From positions 1,057,717 to 1,121,716 of the forward strand of contig NW_006920413.1 of NCBI RefSeq assembly GCF_000344685.1: 64,000 bases of DNA, in the 5' to 3' direction. Positions 11,313-23,173 of this stretch are shown here, one piece after another (position 1 is the stretch's first letter; every line of letters starts with the position of its first letter). A program made the translations under genes and the position numbers. The notes under the pieces were generated by a model. That model saw nothing but the letters and a program-made list of their open reading frames with translations. It searched no databases and had not been told where the DNA came from. The DNA comes from Gloeophyllum trabeum ATCC 11539 (taxonomy: Eukaryota; Basidiomycota; Agaricomycetes; Gloeophyllales; Gloeophyllaceae).

Positions 11313-13797
11313 TCACTGGAATGGTTGTCTATCCACCATTGCCGCCAGGGCTTCTGCAAGAGCCTCGCTCTTTATCCTCTCTTTTGGGTCCTGTGGCCAG
11401 CACTGCTTCACAATGGACCACAGATTGTCCGGGATATCGCCTTCCGGGCGGGGAGGCCTTGACCCATTTATGACACCAGTCTCGGACCATTTTCCCGCCT
11501 CGTGCCACAGATCACCTGGGGTATACACCTGTGCGGACATGAGTGGGCTGGCTTTGCAAGGAAGCCGAAAACGTACGTCGACGCAGACGCAACCAAAGGC
11601 ATAAATGTCGTATGCTGGGCAGATCGCCGTCCGAATCTCTTGGTTCCTTTCGTCGATGTTGCCACCGTGCTCATTTCTCAGTTTGAGGATTTCCGGTGGC
11701 ATGTAAGGAAGGCTCCCCGCACTTCCACGTTCGCTGGGCACAGTGAAAGAATGATAATACGTGCTTATACCGAAGTCCGTGAGGCAAGGTTCCCCTTTGT
11801 CATTTATGAGAATATTATCCTGTAGATTGATTAGCGATCTGAAGATGCACATGGACTGGCAAAGGCATATACCGGCTTGATATCCTTGTGCACTAGAGGG
11901 GGAGTATAGTGACAGTGTAGGTAGCGGAGGGCATCCGCTATCTGCGATAGCTTCATAGAGCATCAGCTCATCTGACAATACTGAACGAGCATCGATCACT
12001 CACCAGTGAAATACGGTCACACTTATCCCCACGGGAGTGAATATACGGCAGGAGACTACCATTGTCACACCAGCGCGATACCATGGCTCGACGGCCCTCA
12101 GGGTATACGTGTACCCCTATCAAAGGCAGGATATTGCGGTGACGCAAATGGCGCCATATAATGGCCTCACGGTAAAATCGCTGTTGAATCGCGGTTAAGG
12201 ACGAATGATGATGTATTTGGTCGTCACATACCCGGGCCTGCTTCTCAAGCGCCTTCTCAGAGTTTAAACCTCTGGGAAGCAACACCTTCAAAGCAACCTG
12301 CTGGCCTGCGAGCGTGGCCTTATAAACGGCTCCGAACCCGCCTTGGCCATAGGCCACTGCCTCTTCAGACTCCGGCCTTTTGATGTGAAGCGAGGGAGGG
12401 ACCATGTGTTCTCGATGCACAAACCTCCTCACCAACCTCGCACACTGCATTCTGAGCTCATCATCTTCTGGGTCGGATTCATGATCGAACCAATCAATGG
12501 TCTGAAAGCCGAGACATCAATCATTGGATAGGAAAACTCCAAGGCGAAGGCACTTACTTCTTGTAGATAGTCGAGTGTGAATTCCTTGAGCTGCATCGGG
12601 AAGGCGCGCATATTCTTGAGCAACCTGGGCTCGCTTGCAGTAGCACACGATTCCTTGGCTTCGACATCACTCGACTGCGCGCGTTCGGGCGGTGGACTGT
12701 CTAGCGCAGAAATAGGATCGTCCACCCGCTCAACGGCATCCGCTTTATTAGCATGCTGGTTACTCGGTTCAGGCCAGAACGTAAGATTGTGCAGCAACTG
12801 TTTGGACTCTTCCGACATGTCTTCAGAATGAGCCAATTCTATCAGACGTCAACATCGTTAGTACATAGAAGCAGTCCCGAAATACAGTAAACTCACCTAT
12901 AATTTGGTGAGCAACCTGTACAGCTTCTTCTTCTTCCTTCGGTATAGAGGCAAGTAACTTCTGTACAGTCTCCTCAGGGTAGGTACGAGTAAATCTTCTT
13001 CGTTCCCCATGGTGTACCTCGTTTAGAGTATTGCATGATCGCTGATGGCGGAGGGCTGTTCTAAATCAGTCAAAGAGTGTCTCTTCGACCAAGCAAGTCG
13101 AACGTACCTTGAACTTGATAGTGAAACACGGATTTACCTATGCCTAAGGTTAAGTATTGATGATAAGCAGCGAATGCGGAGAGACGCTTACCAAGGGTCT
13201 CATTGTCGGCAACGAGAGTCAATCGGGCACTGGACCCGGATTCCGAAAGGGTCATTACGTTTTGAATGCCGCCTCCTGATGAGCTTGATGAAACAGGGCT
13301 ATTCTCCCGTCTCAACGCAACGGGCAATCTTGCTACCTCTGTCATACCCGTGGGTGCTCGCAACAGCTCTGGCGGAGGTCCGCCATCAGAAGCGCCTCGT
13401 AGGAGGTTTGTATGGTCCACTCCGGACGAATGCTGGTCGGAGGTCGGGACAGATGTCGTATCAGGCCCATCGTCTGAAGTCGACCGGTGTTCGTCAGCCT
13501 CTGCTTTAAGCTGCTCGACTCTCTTAGCGGCTTGCGAGGCCGTCTAGGATACAAATGTATATGAACGGCTATGTATTTGTATAGATGGGAGATCATGCGT
13601 ACCCTAGCTTCAAGTTCAAAATCGGCGCACCGCTCCCAGTGGTATTCAAGTTTCGAAGAGCCGCGAAATAGGGTAAACAGGCGGCCTTTAAAGGTCCTTC
13701 TATAGTTCTCAATGTAATGCTGTCGGTCTAGTAACCTTGGATCAAGGGTCAATAAAGATGATGTTGGGCTGAAATGTCTGGAAGACACACTCATCAT
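11313..13797 (-). CDS. A-type protein kinase (TKL-like) with long N-terminal helical region
   Basis: Ten exons join in phase: 13797-13603, 13543-13192, 13137-13108 (a 30-nt exon), 13055-12897, 12838-12558, 12501-12232, 12180-12004, 11950-11873, 11819-11577 and 11528-11313 (666 aa). The C-terminal kinase domain is complete: glycine loop GQGGFG near 391, VALK lysine 411, helix-C REAIIW with E434, catalytic loop HKDIKPDN (D511), DFG 529-531 and MPPE in place of APE. The N-terminal 330 residues are mostly helical and acidic, with a Ser/Pro-rich linker. They contain PEETVQKLLASIPKEEEEA, matched by the A-type kinase at 20.2 kb. It is divergent from the B-type kinase at 14301. The start is uncertain; see the upstream frame at 13742-13912. 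Confidence 0.8.
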
Positions 13798-13912
13798 GCG
13801 TTACTTGCAATCCCGCAAGGATTTCCGGCGCGAGGAGATCTTTATGCTCGTATATAACGACCAAGCCTTTCTTCAGGTGGTGCTCAGAACGAGACAAAAA
13901 TGGATTAGGCAT
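13742..13912 (-). other. Upstream frame that may be the real 5' exon of the A-type kinase, shifted by one base
   Basis: An ATG at 13912 opens a 56-codon frame (beginning MPNPFLSRSEHHLKKGL) that ends in TGA at 13742. Its last residues, NIIFIDP, overlap in another frame the kinase N-terminus (...LDPRLLDRQ). One base of shift would join them into a continuous protein. This is either a frameshift that truncates the gene's 5' end or a chance overlap. No GT-AG intron that I can place restores the frame. Confidence 0.35.
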
Positions 13913-14300
13913 GGCAGATCACCGGGTCGAGTACTAGTGTAAGTCGTGCTCTACTGCCTGCAGAGTATTTATACTTTTTGGACATCACGATACTAAGGCT
14001 TCGAACATTGGTTTCCAAGTGCAACGGGTCGACAAAAGGCATGTTCGTCATGTACCCGAAAATCGTATCATGGATGGCATTGTGGGAGCAGCGGACGGAC
14101 AATGTCGACTCAACGAGTAACTTGGTCTGATCCGATGCCCGTTTGAACATAAGGCTATGGGTCCATATTTACACCTGTTGCGCCAGCCAGAGGACCCCTG
14201 GGAGTCTGCCACCTCCAATCAAAGCATGGTCTGATCAGTAGTCGCCGTCGGGTTTCTCCTGGTCCTGGACAGATGTCCTGGTCTGTCTACTGTTTGTAGC

Positions 14301-15640
14301 ATGTCCTCTCAGCCGGATGCTCAAGGGCCCCCTCCCCACAAGCCGGGCGAGCTCGCATTCTATGAGCTGTTCTGGCGTGATCACCAGCAATGGCTGCAAT
14401 CTCGCGGTTACATGCTGAGGTCGCGCTATATGCCTGGCTGGGTCCCATCGTGGAAAGGAACAAAGAGGCACTGGTCTGAGTGCGAGGACGGGCAATCGTT
14501 TCCGGTACGCTTCGTCATCCGTGCTTTCCCGACTCCGGCTGGAGAACTGATATGGACCGTAGCACAGGCTGATCGTAGATGCTATCCGGGTATCCGATGG
14601 TGCCCTCGTCGCTCTAAAACGCGTCCCTAGAGCCAACTCACCAAATGAGGGCGCCATTGGTCTCCTTTTTTCCTCCGATCCGCTCAAATCTGATCCGCAA
14701 AACCACTGCGTGCCCATCTACGAAGTACTGGAGGTACCAGATGACGCAGACTCGGAAGTTATCGTAATGCCGTTCCTGCGGCTCTGGTACAATCCACCTT
14801 TTGACACGTTTGGGGAAGTGGTTTCATTTCTGCAGCAGACCATTGAGGTGAGTCGACTGCGGGAAGGAGAGGGTTTCGTCCCTGAAAGCTCGTGTTGCTT
14901 AGGGTTTGCACTTCATGCATAAGCATCTGGTGGCCCATAGGTGTGTCCTCTGGAATCCAGTAACTCATTATATTTACAAAAGCATTAAGGGACTGTACAC
15001 TGCGCAATATAATGATGGATCCATCTGCGCTGTACCCAGAGTCCTTCCACCCTGTCAGCACTAGTCAGAAGCGAAATCTTAAAGGCCATGCGAAGCACTA
15101 TACTCGGACTCAGCGTCCCGTCAAATACTATCTCATTGACTTCGGCTTATCCAGACGATATAAGCCAGAGGACATGCCACCAATGGAAGAAGTTGTCATT
15201 GGCGGCGATCGAACTGTGCCGGAATTTCAGGACGTCTATACTCGAGCGGTTTCTTCCAAGCGCTGCGATCCCTTCCCCACGGATATTTACACTCTCGGAA
15301 ATGTCATGAAGTCGTGGCTCATAGAAGTAAGGGAGCGATTTACATGTGTCTCGTGTCCGTGTTGCTAACCAAGCTTTGAAAGAAAAACGCAGGCTTCGAA
15401 TTTCTACAGCCTCTAGTCTCAGATATGGTCCAGGAAGAGCCAGCGAAGCGTCCGAAGATGGAGGAGGTCCTGACTCGGTTTGAAGACATTCGAAAGTCTC
15501 TGAGCACTCGGAAACTTCGGTCCCGAGTGGTTCCTCGCGACGAAAACCTTGTCGAGGGCCTGTTTCGCGCCATTGGTCACTGGAGCAGGCGGGTCATATA
15601 CATCATACGACGGACGCCTGCAGTCCCTATGCCCCCGTAG
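14301..15640 (+). CDS. B-type protein kinase, copy 1
   Basis: Five exons fit in phase: 14301-14504, 14563-14847, 14903-14940, 14990-15326 and 15383-15640 (373 aa). The N-terminus has the family signature (ELFWRDHQQWLQSRGYMLR, then WVPSWKGTK) instead of a recognisable GxGxxG loop. The ATP lysine is probably K87 (GALVALKRV). Catalytic residues follow in order: HRDCTLRN (D177, N182), then LIDFGLSRRY (D226-F227-G228) and a DIYTLGN segment. The C-terminus ends in a basic, proline-rich tail (IIRRTPAVPMPP). All catalytic motifs are present, so activity is plausible. This is the positive-strand partner of the A-type kinase; their starts lie 503 bp apart. Substrate unknown. Confidence 0.85.
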
Positions 15641-15699
15641 CGCGTTCCTGGCCATGGCTTCGAGCATTACTACCTGGATTTGTGGAAGTTCCTTCATTT

Positions 15700-16650
15700 C
15701 ATCTTAGCTCGATCTACAAGTGCTGTCCGGTTGCTATGTTGCTGCTATCTTACGCTCGTTTCTATTGTCGTTGTCCGCGTTCAAATGCAAATCATCGTTC
15801 TTACAGGCACCCAGATACCATGTTTAGACTGACGTGCGCTCTATGTTCGCCTTTGACATTGCTTGCATTGGTAGGAATCACGGCACCGATCCTGTGCCAT
15901 GTCGCGACGCGTCTCGGAGCTTCGGTACAAGAGGATGGTGCCTCAGTCTATTTACGTAGCCGGTAAGATATCCGTCCTTCGCACGTGGAGTCCTGGTTGA
16001 TACAGGGCTGCCTGTCGAAGGGACGCACCTGCCGCCATTCTTTGTTCTACAAAACAGCAACTAGGGAACTGCGCTCGGCCGAAGACGGCGACTACTTTTA
16101 CTTTGTGCTATTGTTCAACTTTTGGTTTACTGTCGGCCAAGGAACTTCTGGGTCTTTGTGTATGAGCAAGTCCTCGGGGTCTACTGGTGGCACCGTTGGT
16201 CGACTTGAACGGGTACCTGGCAATGGGGACGACCGCTCGAATTTTGGCTCGCAGCCTCATGCATGAGATGCCTTCCGTGGGTTTTGTAGTCACTTCTCAC
16301 TGCTTTTCGTGAAGCACTTGTCGTTCCCAGCCTGAGCCTGAGAGTCCTCCCCAACCTCCTAGGCCTGCCGCGATCCCAAGGGGCAAAGGACCGAGACATG
16401 TCGTCGCGGCGGCGACGACGTTGATTTAGCCAGAGTGGGTCCAACATCGCTCAGGCCTCGACAATGGCTAGGTGGCTTCCCGATCAGCAACACAAATTAT
16501 GGGCCCGCGTGTGCTCAGGAGTCTCGGAGGCTCGCGGTGAGTTCGTCAGTCCCTTGTCTGACCTGGAGGCTATTCATCGTGTTGCCTCTTCCTGGCGGAT
16601 ATTGATTCCTAACAACGAGGGCACCGCCGACAGATGGCGTATATGATGAA
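15700..16650. repeat. Duplicated flank (copy 1) shared in inverted orientation with about 33.65-34.43 kb
   Basis: The 3' flank of B-type copy 1 resembles the reverse complement of the flank of B-type copy 3 (minus strand). Clear matching stretches include the segment around 15715-15960 versus 34388-34130 (both can be read as xxTRGxWCLSxFT). Others are CGAGACATGTCGTCG at about 16392 versus its near copy near 33925, and AATTATGGG...CGTGTGCTCAG at about 16493 versus about 33830. Both copies are broken by stops in every frame. They look like diverged non-coding DNA or a dead gene carried along when the kinase was duplicated. Confidence 0.6.
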
Positions 16651-16698
16651 GGTGACCGAGGTGTGTCAGGCGATATCTGTTAGAGGCGCATCTACGGG

Positions 16699-17097
16699 AT
16701 GGATGAAACCGACAGCTGCCCTCCCGGCGCCTTTGCCACGGAGCCTTCGTTCCCCTCCTGGACTCCACCATGGACCATTGTAACGATTCTTCGCTGCTAC
16801 ATCTTGTCCTCTCTCGCGGCGGCCGTTTCCTATTATAATGGACCACCATGTCCGTTCTACCCCGTCCTTGGACATCTGTGGCCTTCCTGGTACTTACCAG
16901 GGAATACTATGGTTGTTAACACTGTTGATGTCGCTCGGGACTGGATTATGTCTTACAGTGCTTCTGAACATTCGACAGAGCAAGATCATGTCATACGCGG
17001 TCTAGCTCTATTGTTCTTCATAGCCACACCGACAGCACATGTGAATCAAGCCCATCTGGACATTGTGATGCGTGACTTTGCTCGTGATTATTGATGT
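16699..17097 (+). CDS. Possible hypothetical protein or gene remnant
   Basis: A 131-codon ORF starts with ATG at 16699. The second half reads like real protein (VARDWIMSYSASEHSTEQD, then ALLFFIATPTAHVNQAHLDI), with balanced composition and a hydrophobic stretch. It is not similar to the kinases. No convincing exons flank it and the 15.7-16.65 kb sequence before it is degenerate, so it may be the last exon of a dead gene. I do not recognise a family. Confidence 0.3.
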
Positions 17098-17702
17098 TGT
17101 AGGTATCAGGGCGTGGGGAACATGTGTCTTCGGGTGACTCCGTGGCTAAGACCTTCGCATCCGTGCCAATTGTTAGAACCATGTCCACGCGCTGGGGGTT
17201 TCTTTACAAGTACGGTAAGTCGGGCTCACAAACTTTAATGGCACGAGTAAACTCTTTGAAACTCAGATGTAACTGATAATGTGAGTCGAACTACTGCTCC
17301 GACAATAGAGTATGCGGACTGATGATATACACCCCGGCTCAAAAGTGTCAGCTGTCCCACATGAAGCAGAGACAGCCTGCATCTCGTCAGTGACTCGGGT
17401 CTGATACTCTTGCTAAACTACTAGACGCGTGTGACTCTGTACTGCAATCGATATCAAAATGCTTGCAAAGGTGGCAGTAGGTCCATGAGAGAGTGGACCC
17501 ATAAACATACACAACTTCCTAACGGGGATGCTCACAGATCTCTGTCCGATCACTGACATCGATCAGTCACGATCTCGATTTTCTCGGAGGCAAATCGGAA
17601 ATCCTCAAATGGTGTCAGGGGTCTATCCTGCCGGTGCTTCTGTCAATCTACGTTTGAGGCTTTCATCCACAAATTGCGGCTGATACAGCTGCGATGGTTT
17701 AA

Positions 17703-17843
17703 AATGGAAAGCGGCCGTTTCGCCCCTTAGAACCAATTCCGGACGATGTCTGGGTGATCATCGAGTCGTGTTGGTTGCACAACCCTGATGACAGGATGAC
17801 GAGTTTGGAAGCTTGGGAGCGGTTGAAGGTGTCGCGCGGGTAG
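17703..17843 (+). pseudogene. Relic of a C-type kinase: C-lobe end only
   Basis: A 46-codon stretch encodes only the final C-lobe segment of a TKL-like kinase (RPLEPIPDDVWVIIESCW, then DDRMTSLEAWERLK) and then a stop. It is close in type to the last exons at 18.0 kb (PSTGSMSDDVWDVIQACW) and 30.6 kb. It is on the opposite strand to the C-type kinase 120 bp away. No ATP-binding or catalytic residues remain upstream, so it is a dead fragment. Confidence 0.75.
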
Positions 17844-17963
17844 TTGCAAGGTAGTTGGCATTTATATACATCGTTCCCTTCAGGTTGCAGGTGCAAGGCA
17901 ATTACCGTTTGACTGCCGCCCCTCACGCACACTAATTTCCATGATCCCAAATCATCGTGGTGG

Positions 17964-19585
17964 TTAGCGACTGCAGTACTCTATCAGTTTCGTCCATGCA
18001 TGTATACTTTTCATCCTCTTTTTTGCCTCCTGCGCCCAGCAAGCCTGAATAACATCCCAAACATCATCCGACATACTTCCGGTCGAGGGACGGCTCGGTC
18101 GTTGTCCATTCGTCACGTTCAGCTGGATTTGAAGACTCGTAAAATTTTGCCAGGGCATTTCCCGAGTGTACATCTAGTGTCAGTGTTAGCAACGAGGCAT
18201 CGCTGACAAAGTGAATGATACCTGGAGACCGAGGCATGCGAAGGCATACATGTCGGACTCTGGTGTCGGAGTCCATTCCCCAGGCTCACGTAATATGAAT
18301 TCAGGAGCCCAGTACTGCTCGTTCCCGTGAGTGGTCTGTGTTCCTGTTGTGGTATGGGACCCCGCAAACGTGCTTAAGCCGAAGTCAGTCAGGCGTGGTT
18401 CGTGTTTATGGTCGATCAGAATGTTTCGCTGTGGCATGCCAACGATATGAGCAAAGGCTAGACGGGTACGAAGATAACAATGTACAGGATGGAGATCCGC
18501 GTGGACCATAGGCGGTTTGTGTGCGTGCAGGTAGCACAGTGCGTCGGCAATTTGCATGAGCTGCGAAACATTCCGTTGAGTTCCCGATCCGCATTGCATG
18601 TGTTCACGTACTATGGGTGGCAAGTCAGGCTGATGTGATTTCAAGTATTCCATGAGATTCCCGTTCTGGGCCCAGGGGGAAACTAGACATTGCATCGGAA
18701 TGTTGGGCTGTTCGGCCGGTATTTCCCACTCGCATATACCAAGCAATGGTGCGACATTGGGATGGCGAAGTTGTTTCCAAACAACCATTTCTCGGCGAAA
18801 TGACTGGGTGGGGTGGTCATGCACTAGTAACCTAGTCCACAGGTAGGTGAACGTACCCGCAGTCTCTTCTTTCTTTCATGTTCACTTACATCGGAGCCGG
18901 TCACCTTTCGGAGAGCCTTCACGGCTACATCTTCATCCCTCCACCTTACTCTGTAGATCTCACCGACATTCCCATATCTCGCTGGCCCTGCAGATGGTTC
19001 TCGTATATCCTTAATTGCCAGGATAGAGGGAAAGGTGCAGCAGTCATAACATATGCTTCGCAACGCGGACTCGCGTGACATCCGAAGAGAATTCAGCTTT
19101 CTCGAAGGGCTCTTTGAGTCTGCTAGCCAGACAGGGATGTCATCTATTACCTGCACAAATCAGATCCTCGGTACACAGTCGACAGATCTTGCCACTTACT
19201 AACTGTAGCATGTTCACTATGACATCGACAACCGCACCACTGGTACCGTGCAATTGAGGTATTGTCTGCTTGACAATGGCCTTCTCAGATATAATTGCTT
19301 CGAGTGCCCCTTCAAATTGCACTCTGTCGGTCTTCCACAAGTGCGGCAGCTCTGATGAAGCCACCGTCTAGTGAGGATAGTTAGGCTTATACTTCCAGAG
19401 AGCCACTTACCAATGATCCGATGATACATGTCCAGTTGCGCCCGGTCATCGATTGGCCGAAGCATAATTGAAGATATAGCTTCATCTACGTTTTTCGAGA
19501 TTGTCTCGAGTATTGCGTTGTCGCTCGGAGGATACGCCCATAATGAGGGAGCCCCCCGGGTTCCATCGCCCCCGCGGTCGGACAT
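17964..19585 (-). CDS. C-type protein kinase (TKL-like), copy 1
   Basis: Seven exons fit in phase: 19585-19411, 19351-19200, 19150-18857, 18803-18612, 18560-18486, 18428-18222 and 18173-17964 (434 aa). The N-terminal 120 residues are helical and match the C-type kinase at 30.6 kb (ELPHLWKTDRVQFEG). The kinase domain has a poor glycine loop (GNVGEIYR, G169), VAVK lysine 187, SFRREMVVW at helix C, an unusual catalytic loop HADLHPRN (D293, N298), DFG at 311-313 and APE. HRD is therefore HAD, and the usual DLK lysine is histidine. Metal- and ATP-binding residues are kept, so it may be active. It follows the B-type kinase tail-to-tail. Substrate unknown. Confidence 0.85.
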
Positions 19586-20197
19586 GTACGGCTACTAGGC
19601 CTAGTCGGATTCTCCTCCGGACAAGCATGATAGCAGCACTTATATATCAGTGAGGTAGGCTTTTTCGGGAACGCCGCTCTTACGTCCGAGTCGTTTACTG
19701 ATCTGATAACATAAATACTTCAGTATATAGTCAACTTGCATCACGATGCATTACACTTCAGATAAGCGGCTGCAGAGTCGCCGGCGAACACAGTGGGAAT
19801 GGAAGTCAATTTCGACTGACACGGTTCATGAGGGCCCTGGGGGTGTATATGGTGCCCATGATGGTACGTACGCGAGAGACGATTCATTCCAGCTAACTAG
19901 GGGAACGTTAGACAAACCTCGGATTTCTCCTGCTGAAGCGCATGCATTTTGTGGTTGTTTGGCTTTGGGGCACCCTGAGGAGCAGGAATCTCCGTTCTGC
20001 GATCAGCTGCCAAGTTGAAATCGAAGTTGTCGATACTTTGGCAGTTTCCCACAACCCAACCCAGTGGACGAGATTCAAGTTGCATATAAATATTTGTGAT
20101 GATTACGGGCGTGATATACAACGGAAGACAAAGCGTAATCCTAGGCTGAGATCACTAGTCCGAGCGAAATCAGCATTGCAGGGAAATAAGAATCCAA
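19586..20197. other. Intergenic region between two minus-strand kinases
   Basis: This holds the promoter side of the C-type kinase and the 3' end of the next A-type kinase. No coding or repeat structure was recognised. Confidence 0.45.
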
Positions 20198-22461
20198 TCA
20201 ACTTGAAGATGCATCCGAAATTGGAAGTCCTTCCACTGACAGCATAGCAGACAGAGCTTTCTGGGCTGCAGCGCTCGTCATCCGAGCCATCGGGTCTAGC
20301 GTCCAGCACTGCTCCATGATGGACCACAAAGCATCTGGCAGCGCTGACTTTCCTGAAGGCCGTGGGGGATGTTCGCCCTTCACAATGCTGTTATGCATCA
20401 TCAGTTCCGCAATACCTTTCCAGGGATGTTCTAGCGTGTAAACCTATGATGGTTGTTAGCTTTGTTTGGTAGACAGTGAACACACCAACTGACCTCAAGG
20501 CAGACAGAAGCGAAAGCATACATGTCACAAGCTGTTGTGACGGACTCTCGTATGTATTGATTGTTTTCCCCCATCGTCACACTAATGAGGATCTCTGGAG
20601 CAATATAGCCTCGGCTCCCTGAGTGGCCGACCTCCGCCGTGACTGTGTATGAATTCTCATACGTGCTTATGCCGAAGTCAGTCAAGCAAGGCTCATCCTT
20701 GTCGTTCACCACAATATTGGACTGCAACATCCGAGGTCAATAGGCAACAATGGTCAGATTTCATAAAGACATGTACCGGCTTAATGTCTTTATGCACGAC
20801 CTTGTGGCTGTGCAGGTAAGCGATTGAGTCTGCGATGCGTTCAAGCTTCGTATGTTGTCAACATTGTCTCGGAGGGGACGGACATAGGCTGCCTACCATA
20901 AAAATACGATTGCATTTATGGGGATGATTTCGGATGTACACCGTCAGACTTCCCTTATCGCACCACGGCGACACCAATCCGGGTCCAGTGCCAGCCCAGT
21001 CAGGAGAAGTTTCACAAACACCGATTAAAGGAAGGATGTTTCGATGGTGTAACTGCCGCCATATAATGGCCTCACGACGGAACATCTGCCACAGAGCTGT
21101 AAGCACCGACGTGAGCTCTTCATATTGGGTGCCCTACCTTGCGTGCGTATTCCTTGTGGTCATCCCTAGTACCGTCCTTGAAACATAGGACTTTCAGAGC
21201 AACTCGGGTTCCTTTACCAAGAACGGCCTTATAGACGCCCGCAGATCCGCCGCGACCAGCAAAGTGTTTAGAATCGCATTTAATGCCTTGGATGAGTATG
21301 GACGGCGGAAGTCTGCCGGAACGGTTGCTAACGTGTCGCAAGATCTCTTCGCAGGTTGTCCGCAATCGACTCGGTTGATTCCCCGTAGACGTTGCCGCAG
21401 AACACTGCGCATCAGCCATGTCGACAGCCTAATGACTGCATGTCAGACCTGACTCGACGCATCATGAGGGTGAAGCGCACTCTTTGCAAAACATCGAGCG
21501 CGCAGAGGATAACGCGGTCATCTAGCCGTAGGATGCCTGTTTCGACTTCCGATCGGTTGATTAGGTCACGTACGGAGTCCTGAAATCTTGCTTCTTCCGA
21601 TGGTGGTATATTGAATGCATCTCACAGGGTAGCGCAGCATGAGCAAGCCGCATTGTAGTATCGTGAAGCAGCAACGAACGACTCACTCAGAATGGCTTCC
21701 GCGAAATCCCTGTCAGCGGGGCTCTTTATAGAGGAAAGGTACTTCAGAACGGCTTTCGGGTCATATAACTCCACGGTTGATCCTTGCCCGGGCGGGGGGG
21801 TAACTGCGTTGAGTTACTTGAATTCGGTACTAGCTATGACAGCCTTGCGGCAGACATACCTGACGTGGTAGATCCTACATCGCGAGAATTCTGCCTGTCA
21901 AGGTAGAAACGTTGGTCTCTAGACGCCTACATTATGCAAACGTAAATCATGGAGGTCTCGACTCTTGAACAGCTACCTACCCGAACATCGTCGTAGAATT
22001 TTCGAGCTTCAGCTCGAAGCTCGAGAAGGTCTTGTAAAGCTAATAGCTGATTCCACCACGAGCAGGGCTGTCCTGCTTCCAGCCGCAATGAAATCACGCT
22101 AACAACGGTTTAGCCAGCGCCGTGGAACGAGGATAATATCTTACAAATTGTACAATGCCTCCAGATCCTTCCTCTCATTATTATCGATATGCTTCCAATC
22201 TTGGCGTGCATCCCATGTCGCACGAGCCATCAAATCATCGACTTTTTTCAGTATCTTCTTCGCAACTCTACCAGCTGTGGGATCGGGTGTAAACTGGTAT
22301 TCCGGGGGGGCTTCTACCTCGTTCTCTTGGTTATTCTGGCCAGCAGTATTCCCTTCAGTCTCGAGTTTTCCTCGACCAGAGTTGGTGTTTTCCCGGTCAG
22401 AACCACGTTCTTCCTGGGCTGGCTCTCTCTTCGTAGCTTTCTTGATGCGTAAGAGTCCCAT
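20198..22461 (-). CDS. A-type protein kinase (TKL-like), copy 2
   Basis: Ten exons fit in phase: 22461-22145, 22098-21977, 21916-21860, 21803-21687, 21620-21454, 21404-21138, 21085-20897, 20845-20777, 20721-20494 and 20443-20198 (592 aa). The kinase domain is complete: glycine loop GRGGSAG (310-316), VALK lysine 331, FRREAIIW at helix C, catalytic loop HKDIKPSN (D432), DFG at 450-452 and APE. The first 260 residues are helical. The segments DLLELRAEARKFYDD and DPKAVLKYLSSIKSPAD line up with the N-terminus of the A-type kinase at 11.3 kb. A very basic/acidic leader (MGLLRIKKATKREP) starts the protein. It is head-to-head with the B-type kinase at 23174, the same arrangement as at 13.8/14.3 kb. 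Confidence 0.83.
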
Positions 22462-23173
22462 GGGAGTAAGCGTTGGGCGTAAGGCTAGACGTAAGGCCCC
22501 TCCCAGAGACAGAACATTATAAATACCATTGGAGGTCGCGGAATCGATGTGATTGTAGAGACGGAAGCGGGAAAGTCACCTTTTCGAGGAGTACAACAGA
22601 TGGTCTCTTGCCATGGTGATGACATCAGCTGAGAATAACGCATAACAGCATCTTCGATGACTCCAGAACAATGGGTAATGGAGAAATATACTTGTATCGC
22701 CCCCTGCTAGGATTAGGCAAAGAAGGGCCTGGACTGAGCTATGTTGGCACCGTCGCCGCCCTCGCAATTGTGGTCCTTCCGGTCGCTTCAGACAAGGAGT
22801 GTAACCGCCGTGATGCATATCACTCATGGCGTGGACGTGCTTCTATGGATCTTTGCTATAGCCACTGTGGAGACCGTGCTTAAGCACGGAATACTGACAT
22901 CGGGGACCGCACTTTCGCCGGACGGCGCTACCGAGCTAGACGAATAAAGCAACAGTTAGGTTACTAATTAAATATATGCGGTGAGTCTGAGTGAAAGCTG
23001 ATTTGGCGCGGGTATGTCGGAGCACGCTTGCCGTCGCGGAGCTTCAAACAAGACAGGAAATTGCACCTCGCGGGAGTGGCCGAGGTCCACTGACTCCGGA
23101 GTCGTGAGAAGCGAAGTGGTTCCGAACGAGGCCACTGAATGAAGCCCACAATCCAACCTGACCGCCCACGAGC
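22462..23173. promoter_or_regulatory. Bidirectional promoter region between A-type copy 2 and B-type copy 2
   Basis: 712 bp lie between divergent start codons. An open frame on the plus strand (22741-22947) includes a hydrophobic stretch (DVLLWIFAIATVETVL), but it has no ATG context or supporting exons, so I treat the interval as regulatory. No shared motif with the 13.8-14.3 kb promoter was established by eye. Confidence 0.4.
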
